From the NCBI RefSeq assembly GCF_000227665.2, contig NZ_CP007030.1:1-64000 (forward strand): a DNA stretch of 64,000 nt, in the 5' to 3' direction. The first letter of the stretch is position 1. Every line of letters starts with the position of its first letter. Shown piece by piece: positions 35,470 through 43,612 of this stretch. The stretch is from Thiomicrospira aerophila AL3 (GTDB lineage: Bacteria; Pseudomonadota; Gammaproteobacteria; Thiomicrospirales; Thiomicrospiraceae). A model generated the notes under the pieces. It ran no database searches. It saw only the letters and a list, made by a program, of their open reading frames with translations, and was not told the DNA's origin. The translations under genes were made by a program, and so were the position numbers.

Positions 35470-38400
35470 ATGGAACCTACTATCATTGTAAACAGTATCA
35501 CTGGCCAAGCCGAAATTCGCAACGCTAATGGCGAGATCCAAGCGATTCAAGCAGGCGATAACCTTGCGCTAGGCGATGTGTTGGTAATTAACCAAGACAG
35601 CATCGTGTTTTTAGATGTCGATGGTACGATTTTACCCTTTTATGGTGAGCTAGAAGTAGATGTAGTAGCTAACATGCAGCCAATACAGGCTTTCGATATT
35701 GATGATGTGGCTTTAAATGAACCGGCGGTAGCGGAAATGCTGGCGATTCTTGAAGGCGAAGGCGACCTATTAGATGAGTTAGAAGCACCAGCAGCAGGCG
35801 CGGGTGTGGATGAAGACGGCGTGGACGATAGTTTAGTGCGCCTAAGCCGTATTGTTGAAACGACTGATCCCCTTGCCTTTGATGGGTTTGAGCAGGCTGA
35901 TGCGACAACCCCCGTTTTTGATCCTGTCACGGCTACAGCGTTAGATAATGAAACACCTATTGTTCCTTCAAGCATTGATGTAGCTATGGCAGATGTCTAT
36001 AGCGGTAACATGTTTGCTGTTCCAGTAACCGGAACCACTACCGGGGTTGCCGCCGGTTCAACGGTAATCATTACGGTAACAGATCAAAACGGTGCTAGTG
36101 CTTCAGGCACGGCGACTGTCCAGGCAGACGGTTCTTACCAAACAGAAATAAATCTAACCAGTTTAAACGATTCAACTCCAGCGCAGTCTGGTGAACCAGT
36201 TCTCACTGATGGCCCTCTTACAGTTACAGCCGTGGTAACCGACCTAAACGGTTCACCTATATCTGCCGATAATGAGGCGGATATGGACGCAACTATTGGC
36301 ACGCCGGTGATTACATTAGAAGCGGCGGATGCGAATGGAGATGGCATTTACAATGCGGCTGAGCTAGGTGAAGACGGTACGATTAGCGCGACGATCAGTG
36401 TAGCGGGATCAGAAGTGGGCGACACCTTGACCTATGGTGTGACTGGCGGCGAGTCAGTCAGTGTTGTGTTGACAGAAGAGAATATTACGAACGGGATAGT
36501 GGTTGCGATAGCGCCAGAAGCGACGATAACCGCGCAGCTAAGTGACCCAGCCGGTAACGAGTCAGGGGTTGCGAGTGCGACCGCGTTGCCAGCGGATGTT
36601 GTGCCCCCAAGTCTTGAAATTAGTATTGATGAAGAGACGGGTGTCGTGACCTTCACGTTCAGTGAAGAAGTGATGGGCTTTGATGCAACGGACATCGATG
36701 TTGATAACGGCACGATTGCTAACCTGACGACCACCGATAACATTACGTGGACAGCGGATTTAACGCCGGCTGCGGACTTTGAAGGTGATGTCGTTGTAAC
36801 GGTAGCGGATGACAGCTACACGGATCTAGCGGGCAATAACGGTACGGGTAACAGTGCAGAGATTACGGTTGATACCAAAGCCCCAAGTCTTGCAATTAGC
36901 ATCAATGAAGACGCTAGTGTCGTGACCTTCACGTTCAGTGAAGAAGTGACGGGCTTTGATGCAACGGACATCGATGTTGATAACGGCACGATTGCTAACC
37001 TGACGACCACCGATAACATTACGTGGACAGCGGATTTAACGCCGGCTGCGGACTTTGAAGGTGATGTCGTTGTAACGGTAGCGGATGACAGCTACACGGA
37101 TCTAGCGGGCAATAACGGTACGGGTAACAGTGCAGAGATTACGGTTGATACCAAAGCCCCAAGTCTTGCAATTAGCATCAATGAAGACGCTAGTGTCGTG
37201 ACCTTCACGTTCAGTGAAGAAGTGATGGGCTTTGATGCAACGGACATCGATGTTGATAACGGCACGATTGCTAACCTGACGACCACCGATAACATTACGT
37301 GGACAGCGGATTTAACGCCGGCTGCGGACTTTGAAGGTGATGTCGTTGTAACGGTAGCGGATGACAGCTACACGGATCTAGCGGGCAATAACGGTACGGG
37401 TAACAGTGCAGAGATTACGGTTGATACCAAAGCCCCAAGTCTTGCAATTAGCATCAATGAAGACGCTAGTGTCGTGACCTTCACGTTCAGTGAAGAAGTG
37501 ACGGGCTTTGATGCAACGGATATTGTTGTTGCTAACGGCACGATTGCTAATTTAGTACAAGACCAAAACGACCCGACCGTTTGGACAGCGGACTTAACGC
37601 CGGCTGAGGGCTTTGAAGGTGATGTCGTTGTAACGGTAGCGGATGACAGCTACACGGATCTAGCGGGCAATAACGGTACGGGTAACAGTGCAGAGATTAC
37701 GGTTGATACCAAAGCCCCAAGTCTTGAAATTAGTATTGATGAAGAGACGGGTGTCGTGACCTTCACGTTCAGTGAAGAAGTGATGGGCTTTGATGCAACG
37801 GACATCGATGTTGATAACGGCACGATTGCTAATTTAGTACAAGACCAAAACGACCCGACCGTTTGGACAGCGGACTTAACGCCGGCTGAGGGCTTTGAAG
37901 GTGATGTGGTTGTAACGGTTGACGATAACAGCTACACGGATCTTGCAGGTAATCTAGGTACTGGTGACAGTGCAGAGATTACGGTTGATACCAAAGCCCC
38001 AAGTCTTGAAATTAGTATTGATGAAGAGACGGGTGTCGTGACCTTCACGTTCAGTGAAGAAGTGACGGGCTTTGATGCAACGGACATCGATGTTGATAAC
38101 GGCACGATTGCTAACCTGACGACCACCGATAACATTACGTGGACAGCGGATTTAACGCCGGCTGCGGACTTTGAAGGTGATGTGGTTGTAACGGTTGACG
38201 ATAACAGCTACACGGATCTTGCAGGTAATCTAGGTACGGGTAACAGTGCAAATATAACAATCCTCCCAACCCCAACCGTTTCACTTGAGATCAACTCAGT
38301 GTATGGGTTTGAAACAGCGTTAATTGACGATATAGCCAGCCTAGGGGTCGGCGGTTCAGGTAGTGGTATTATTAATGACACTAACGTGCCAGTTGATACA

Positions 38401-40119
38401 TCCGGTGATATTGTTCTTGACTTTGGTGTTGCTAATGCTGGCCAAACCATTACCTTCACCTGGACACAACAAGCTAAGGGCGGTTGGGAAAATGGCGAAC
38501 CTGGGACTCGTGCAGGAACTAGAGATACCTTTAAGGTCTTTGTAAATGGCGTTGAGGAATACGAAACATCTTGGTATGACCCTGCAAATAACAATAACAC
38601 TGTTTTTGCCCCTGAAAATCAGTCTCTAACCATCGTTCTGGACAGTGACGGTAAGGCCACTATTCGTTTTGATGTTGCCTCTACACATCCTGATGAAATA
38701 GTCGATATTTCAAATATTTCGGCAGTTCTAGTTACTCAGACGCTAATTCATGAAGTATCGATTGACGGAGCCATTAGTTCGGGTGAAATTGATTACTATG
38801 TTGTTAACGTAGATGGTGGTGTATTGTTGTTTAACGGTAATGCAATGCAACCTGAGTCTGATGGAAGTTACATCGTTCTACCGACACAACTGGGCAGCTT
38901 AACTGTACGTGACTTGGGTGATCCTGATTTCAGTGTGACGGCTGTTGCGGTCAGTGATAAAGGTGTTGACAGTCAACCGGCTGAAGTCATAGTAGTTATT
39001 GCCGACATTCCATTACCTGAATTCGATGCCGTATCAATTGACAACCTAACAACTCTTTCTGAAGTGGGTGTCAATATTGTAGAGCCTGTATTTAATGGCT
39101 TGGGTAATAATGACTTTGCGGTTTCCTCAACTTCAGTTAATCCTAATAATCAGGGGCAGGTAATTGAATCAAATACACTACCAACTACTGGTACAGGTAG
39201 GACTAGAAACCTCGTAATTGAAACTGTACCAGGAAGCAATGAAACACATTACCTGCAAGTAGGTGATGTTTATCAGTTAAGTTGGGAAGTTGCTACAAGA
39301 CAAAACGGAGGCTGGCAAGCACGCTCTATGACTGGGACAGTTACTAGGTCAGACCAATTATCAAATGGTGAGAGTATTGTTGTTTTTACCGGTAGCATTA
39401 ACGGCCAAGCTGCGACACTCGTTATTGATTCTAGTGGTATTAGTGGTGGTTATTTTGCAAATGATCAATTCGTTAATTCTACAATCGGATTCAGAGAAGT
39501 TGAGCTTTCTGGCCAGGCTGAGGCTGGTTCAGCTATTGAGTTGTTCGATGCATCCAATGCTTCAATTGGCACGACTGTGGCTGATACGAATGGTAACTGG
39601 ACATTTAAGATTTCTCCTGTGACCGCAGATACCGGTACCTATAGAGTAGAGGCAACCGACTTTATGGGTAACGTTACAGTTGATCAGAAAACTTTCTTGC
39701 TTGGTTCGCCTCAAGGAGAGACTTTGACGGGTACAGCGGGTAACGACATCATCTACGGTGGTGCTGGTAACGACACAATTGTTGGTGGCGAGGGTGACGA
39801 CATGTTAACTGGTGGTTTTGGTGATGATGTATTTAAATGGAATTTCGGTGATCAAGCTGTGAACGGCTATGCTATTGATACGATTACTGATTTCAATGTA
39901 GGCGCGAATCGTCTTGATTTATCGGATCTACTGCCTAGTTTGAGAGAAACCAATATTGAAGACTATATTAATGTAGCGGTTGCTAACGGTGATACGACAA
40001 TTAATATCTCTTCAACGGGAGACTTAAACAATAATATCGATCAGAAAATCGTTCTTCAAGGTGTTGAAATTCAACAGGGCGATTTACTTCAGTACTTGAT
40101 TAATATTCCGCAAGACTAA
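35470..40119 (+). CDS. Giant RTX adhesin with LapG-cleavable retention module, copy 1
   Basis: 1549 residues. Residues 1-100 form the retention module that plugs the outer-membrane channel (MEPTIIVNSITGQAEIRN; GDNLALGDVLVINQ). A Pro107-Ala108-Ala109-Gly110 sequence is the expected LapG cut site. After an Ig-like region, six 92-94-residue repeats (about 379-935) follow, then domains of unknown fold (about 935-1400), an Ig-like module, Gly-Asp RTX nonapeptides (GGAGNDTIVGGEGDD) and a C-terminal type I secretion signal domain (DTITDFNVGANRLDLSDLLP). No N-terminal signal peptide, as expected. Calcium binding by the RTX part is inferred from family knowledge. Confidence 0.93.
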   Translation: MEPTIIVNSITGQAEIRNANGEIQAIQAGDNLALGDVLVINQDSIVFLDVDGTILPFYGELEVDVVANMQPIQAFDIDDVALNEPAVAEMLAILEGEGDLLDELEAPAAGAGVDEDGVDDSLVRLSRIVETTDPLAFDGFEQADATTPVFDPVTATALDNETPIVPSSIDVAMADVYSGNMFAVPVTGTTTGVAAGSTVIITVTDQNGASASGTATVQADGSYQTEINLTSLNDSTPAQSGEPVLTDGPLTVTAVVTDLNGSPISADNEADMDATIGTPVITLEAADANGDGIYNAAELGEDGTISATISVAGSEVGDTLTYGVTGGESVSVVLTEENITNGIVVAIAPEATITAQLSDPAGNESGVASATALPADVVPPSLEISIDEETGVVTFTFSEEVMGFDATDIDVDNGTIANLTTTDNITWTADLTPAADFEGDVVVTVADDSYTDLAGNNGTGNSAEITVDTKAPSLAISINEDASVVTFTFSEEVTGFDATDIDVDNGTIANLTTTDNITWTADLTPAADFEGDVVVTVADDSYTDLAGNNGTGNSAEITVDTKAPSLAISINEDASVVTFTFSEEVMGFDATDIDVDNGTIANLTTTDNITWTADLTPAADFEGDVVVTVADDSYTDLAGNNGTGNSAEITVDTKAPSLAISINEDASVVTFTFSEEVTGFDATDIVVANGTIANLVQDQNDPTVWTADLTPAEGFEGDVVVTVADDSYTDLAGNNGTGNSAEITVDTKAPSLEISIDEETGVVTFTFSEEVMGFDATDIDVDNGTIANLVQDQNDPTVWTADLTPAEGFEGDVVVTVDDNSYTDLAGNLGTGDSAEITVDTKAPSLEISIDEETGVVTFTFSEEVTGFDATDIDVDNGTIANLTTTDNITWTADLTPAADFEGDVVVTVDDNSYTDLAGNLGTGNSANITILPTPTVSLEINSVYGFETALIDDIASLGVGGSGSGIINDTNVPVDTSGDIVLDFGVANAGQTITFTWTQQAKGGWENGEPGTRAGTRDTFKVFVNGVEEYETSWYDPANNNNTVFAPENQSLTIVLDSDGKATIRFDVASTHPDEIVDISNISAVLVTQTLIHEVSIDGAISSGEIDYYVVNVDGGVLLFNGNAMQPESDGSYIVLPTQLGSLTVRDLGDPDFSVTAVAVSDKGVDSQPAEVIVVIADIPLPEFDAVSIDNLTTLSEVGVNIVEPVFNGLGNNDFAVSSTSVNPNNQGQVIESNTLPTTGTGRTRNLVIETVPGSNETHYLQVGDVYQLSWEVATRQNGGWQARSMTGTVTRSDQLSNGESIVVFTGSINGQAATLVIDSSGISGGYFANDQFVNSTIGFREVELSGQAEAGSAIELFDASNASIGTTVADTNGNWTFKISPVTADTGTYRVEATDFMGNVTVDQKTFLLGSPQGETLTGTAGNDIIYGGAGNDTIVGGEGDDMLTGGFGDDVFKWNFGDQAVNGYAIDTITDFNVGANRLDLSDLLPSLRETNIEDYINVAVANGDTTINISSTGDLNNNIDQKIVLQGVEIQQGDLLQYLINIPQD
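36604..38277 (+). repeat. Six tandem 276-282-bp repeats in adhesin 1
   Basis: Copies begin at about 36610, 36886, 37162, 37438, 37720 and 38002, counted at the shared AGT codon. Units are 276 bp, or 282 bp where VQDQNDPTVW replaces TTTDNITW. Copies 2 and 3 appear to differ by a single base (ACG or ATG in the T/M-GFDATD position). Each unit encodes an Ig-like bacterial surface domain ending TDLAGN..GTG.SAEITVDTKAP. Variants are shuffled between copies, suggesting recombination. Confidence 0.95.
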
Positions 40120-40154
40120 CCGCCAGGCCTGGTATTAACCAGTGTTATTACCTT

Positions 40155-40188
40155 AACCCCGCTCGCTTTGGCAAGCGGGGTTTTTTTA
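40155..40188 (+). terminator. Rho-independent terminator after adhesin 1
   Basis: AACCCCGCT pairs with AGCGGGGTT across a 10-base loop, followed by a T run. A CAGGCCTG palindrome lies 24 bases upstream. The same arrangement is repeated after adhesin 2. Confidence 0.9.
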
Positions 40189-40282
40189 TTAAAGCTTGTG
40201 TTGTGTATATTAATCTGAGATATAAAAAAAATTTTATGCATTTATCATTTATTTTAAAACCCCGTACTAAGGTCCAATATTT

Positions 40283-40296
40283 ATTTGCTAGCAAAT
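40283..40296. promoter_or_regulatory. 14-bp perfect palindrome upstream of adhesin 2
   Basis: ATTTGCTAGCAAAT is a perfect inverted repeat 51 bases before the adhesin 2 start, in an AT-rich gap. It could be an operator for a dimeric regulator. No matching copy was found before adhesin 1. Confidence 0.4.
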
Positions 40297-40346
40297 AGGT
40301 AAACTAATAAATAAGAAATATCCAGATACCACTCAAGGAGAAAATC

Positions 40347-43300
40347 ATGGAACCGACTATCATTGTAAACAGTATCACTGGCCAAGCGGAAATTCGTAAC
40401 GCCAATGGCGAGATCCAAGCGATTCAAGCAGGCGATAACCTTGCGCTAGGCGACGTGTTGGTAATTAACCAAGACAGCATCGTATTTTTAAATGTCGATG
40501 GTACGATTTTACCCTTTTATGGTGAGCTAGAGCTAGATGTAGTCGCTAACATGCAGCCAACACAGGCTTTCGATATGGATGATGTTGCGCTGAATGATCC
40601 AGCGGTAGCGGAAATGTTGGCTATTCTTGATGGCGAAGGTGATCTACTAGATGAATTAGAAGCACCAGCAGCAGGCGCCGGTGTTGATGAAGACGGTGTG
40701 GACGATAGTTTAGTGCGCCTAGTTCGTGTTGCCGAGTCCACAGATCCGCTTGTGTTTGAGAGTTTTGCGGCTGAAGATGCCACAACCCCAACTTTTGATC
40801 CTGTCACGGCTACAGCGTTAAATACAGACGAAGAAGAAACAGCAGTAGTTATTATTCCTTCAAGCATCGATGTAGCTATGGCAGATGTCTATAGCGGTAA
40901 CATGTTTGCTGTTCCAGTAACCGGAACCACTACTGGCGTTGCCGCCGGTTCAACTGTAATCATTACGGTGACAGACGACTTTGGTAACAGTGTAAATGGG
41001 TCGGCCATTGTTAATGAGGATGGCAGTTACTCAACAACTATCGATTTTTCGAATCCAAACCCAGGCTCAGATAGCGAGTCTTTTAATGGTGAGCAGTTCA
41101 TTGATCAAGAACCTCTACTTGTGATTCAACCACCCTCACAGCCAATTTTGCTTGATGGGCCGTTAACTGTTATTGCAGAGGTTGAAGACTTAAACCTTGT
41201 TGTAATCAACGCTGATAATACAGCGATGATGGATACGATTGCAGAACCAGGCATTGTTATTATTGATGACATTACAGCAGATGACATCATCAACATTGTA
41301 GAGAGTAATTCACAAATAACTGTAACAGGAACGGCTTCGGGTGGTGATATATCTGTAGGTGATCCATTTACAGCAGTAATAAATGGAAATTCTTATGATG
41401 GAACAGTTGGTGAAAACGGAGCTATAAGTTTTGTTGTAGCAGGTGCTGATCTTGCAGTTGATAAAGAATTTACGATTAGTGTTACATCGAGTGATGCAGC
41501 AGGTAATACAGTTGTGAGCACGGGAACATCAACACATACAGTAGATCTTGAAATTAACCTAGTCAATGATGTTAACACTGCAACATTTGGTAGCGTTATT
41601 GCAAGCAATGATGATACAAATCTTTTGGCCAATGACGATGAAGACGTAATTGCCGTTACGTCAGTTAATGGTCAGTCAGTGGGGTCTGAGCCAGTAGTTG
41701 TAAACGGCAACTTCGGTACCTTGACAGTTAACAGTGATGGCTCATACAGCTATCAATCTACAGCGGAAATAAAGCTGTACGGGTTTAATGATGGTGACAG
41801 CAAATTGGCTGACGGTTCTATTTTAAATATGCTAACACCACAAGCCATGCACGAAGTGTCATTCCAAAGAGATGGCGTAGGTGTTAAAGGAATGGGTAGT
41901 TACTCATCACATGGTGCCCCAAACCAGATCATTGATACAGGCAACGCATTAGTTGCTGATTTAGGCGGCACGGCTACAAAAGCATCTTTTGATGTGACGC
42001 GTTTATTCAAAACTGAAGCTACAGGTGAACTAGGTAAATGGTACGCTTACAGCTCGGACGGAACGCTCGTTGGTTCAGGTGAATTTGGGCGTGATGGTGA
42101 AAATGGTTTTACGTTTAAATCAGGAAGCAACCATGAGGGTACGGTTAATATTGACATAGCGGGTGGATTCCAATATCTTGCGTTCGAGGGATTGCCTTAC
42201 GAGAACTCTACCAACACTAGAGACGGTGGTGATTTCTTTGTAAGTAATATCCGTGTGGTTGACTCATTTGAATACACGGCTGTTGATGCGGCTGGCAATT
42301 CAAGTACCGCAACCCTAGATATTACTAAAACGCAGGAATTGAAAAATCTAGTAAACAGCTTACCAGAATTGCCTAACACAGCTATTCCAGAAATTTCATT
42401 TGATGTAACAAGCGAGGAAGTGAGCAATACAACTACAATTTCATCAACTGCAAAGCAAGTTTTAAACTATGGCGGTGGTAATGGTTCGAAAGTATCACAC
42501 GAAATTAAGCTTGGCTCTGAAGCAGATGAGATTACGCTAAACATTAAATTGACCGGAAATGGCAGTGCGACAGGCACGGTTACATTTTATAAGGATGGCG
42601 AAAAAGTTGGTGAAACCTCTTTAGCGAATGGTAACCAATCCTATAGTGTCAATGATGGTGTCTTTGACTCCGTTTTAATCACCCATACTGGAACACCTGG
42701 AAATGGCAATTCCGCAATTCATTTAGAAGGGTATAGCGCCACTGTATCTGCGTCTGGGTTTGTCAATACCATTACGATAAAAGCAAGTGTCGATGGTGCG
42801 TTGTTGAGTGATGTCGAAGTAGCCGGGTTAGCTGGTTTCAACGGAAGCTATGCTCTAGCAGATGACGGCAGTTTGACTTACACATTTATTAGTGAAGAAG
42901 CGCTCACGCCAGAGGATATTGCTGGTATTACAGCCACAATCTCGGCATTAAATGAGGGCGGTGAAGTTTTAGCTACAACTACTACAAATGCAGCGGGTGA
43001 TTTGACGATAGTGGGCGGTGATGCAAATGATGTTATCTCTGGTGGTGCCGGTGATGATATCCTAACCGGTGGTGCCGGTGATGATATCCTAACCGGTGGT
43101 GCCGGTGATGACGTGTTTGTTTGGACTCTTGACGACGTTGTTGCAGGTCAAACCTTTGTTGATACCATCACCGACTTTGGTAATGGAGCCGACAAGATTG
43201 ATGTAAGTGATTTGTTACCTGATGGTGTAACGAGTGATAATATTAGCCAATATATTTCTTTCTCTTCGGATGGAACAGATACTACATTGAGCATCACGAC

Positions 43301-43406
43301 AGAAGTAAATGGACAGCAATCCACGCAGGAAATTGTGTTGCAGGGTTATGAAGTTACTAGCCATGAGCAATTATTGAGTTATTTGGCTAACATCCCAACT
43401 GAGTAA
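40347..43406 (+). CDS. RTX adhesin with LapG-cleavable retention module, copy 2
   Basis: 1019 residues. The first ~195 residues are nearly identical to adhesin 1, including Pro107-Ala108-Ala109-Gly110 and the segment MADVYSGNMFAVPVTGTTTG. The middle differs: an Ig-like module, a VCBS-like domain (TNLLANDDEDVIAVTSVNG ... GTLTVNSDGSYSYQS), a region around LYGFNDGDSKLADGS and a beta-rich region near GSKVSHEIKLG. RTX repeats (GGAGDDILTGGAGDD) and a type I secretion signal (DTITDFGNGADKIDVSDLLP) close the protein. AAGGAG precedes the ATG. It should use the same exporter and the same LapG release. Confidence 0.93.
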   Translation: MEPTIIVNSITGQAEIRNANGEIQAIQAGDNLALGDVLVINQDSIVFLNVDGTILPFYGELELDVVANMQPTQAFDMDDVALNDPAVAEMLAILDGEGDLLDELEAPAAGAGVDEDGVDDSLVRLVRVAESTDPLVFESFAAEDATTPTFDPVTATALNTDEEETAVVIIPSSIDVAMADVYSGNMFAVPVTGTTTGVAAGSTVIITVTDDFGNSVNGSAIVNEDGSYSTTIDFSNPNPGSDSESFNGEQFIDQEPLLVIQPPSQPILLDGPLTVIAEVEDLNLVVINADNTAMMDTIAEPGIVIIDDITADDIINIVESNSQITVTGTASGGDISVGDPFTAVINGNSYDGTVGENGAISFVVAGADLAVDKEFTISVTSSDAAGNTVVSTGTSTHTVDLEINLVNDVNTATFGSVIASNDDTNLLANDDEDVIAVTSVNGQSVGSEPVVVNGNFGTLTVNSDGSYSYQSTAEIKLYGFNDGDSKLADGSILNMLTPQAMHEVSFQRDGVGVKGMGSYSSHGAPNQIIDTGNALVADLGGTATKASFDVTRLFKTEATGELGKWYAYSSDGTLVGSGEFGRDGENGFTFKSGSNHEGTVNIDIAGGFQYLAFEGLPYENSTNTRDGGDFFVSNIRVVDSFEYTAVDAAGNSSTATLDITKTQELKNLVNSLPELPNTAIPEISFDVTSEEVSNTTTISSTAKQVLNYGGGNGSKVSHEIKLGSEADEITLNIKLTGNGSATGTVTFYKDGEKVGETSLANGNQSYSVNDGVFDSVLITHTGTPGNGNSAIHLEGYSATVSASGFVNTITIKASVDGALLSDVEVAGLAGFNGSYALADDGSLTYTFISEEALTPEDIAGITATISALNEGGEVLATTTTNAAGDLTIVGGDANDVISGGAGDDILTGGAGDDILTGGAGDDVFVWTLDDVVAGQTFVDTITDFGNGADKIDVSDLLPDGVTSDNISQYISFSSDGTDTTLSITTEVNGQQSTQEIVLQGYEVTSHEQLLSYLANIPTE
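43041..43115 (+). repeat. 27-bp tandem repeat encoding RTX nonapeptides in adhesin 2
   Basis: Two exact 27-bp units (43041-43067, 43068-43094) and most of a third encode GGAGDDILT-type calcium-binding nonapeptides. Exact DNA identity points to recent unit duplication by slippage or unequal exchange. Confidence 0.85.
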
Positions 43407-43442
43407 CCACCAGGCCTGGTATAAACCAGTGCCACTAACCTT

Positions 43443-43475
43443 AACCCCGCTTGCTTTGGCCAGCGGGGTTTTTTA
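43443..43475 (+). terminator. Rho-independent terminator after adhesin 2
   Basis: AACCCCGCT pairs with AGCGGGGTT across a 10-base loop before a T run. Stem and layout match the terminator after adhesin 1, including an upstream CAGGCCTG at 43411. Confidence 0.9.
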
Positions 43476-43612
43476 TTGGTATAGTCTTAACAAATCGTGC
43501 AAATAATGTGCAATATGGCTTGTGGTTTCTGTGCAGTTTATGCTTTGTATAGATTTTGTATAACTTAGTCGTTACAATAGCTAAAATTTCGTATCTATAA
43601 GGAAATACTGTC

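Noticed and set aside
36604-38277. Regular repeats that could suggest a CRISPR array
   Set aside because: Units are 276-282 bp, contiguous and in frame inside the adhesin; there are no unique spacers and no cas genes.
36432-38600. Series of open frames on the strand opposite the adhesin repeats
   Set aside because: They recur with the same 276-bp period as the sense repeats and have no ribosome binding sites or family features; they are shadows of the repeat.
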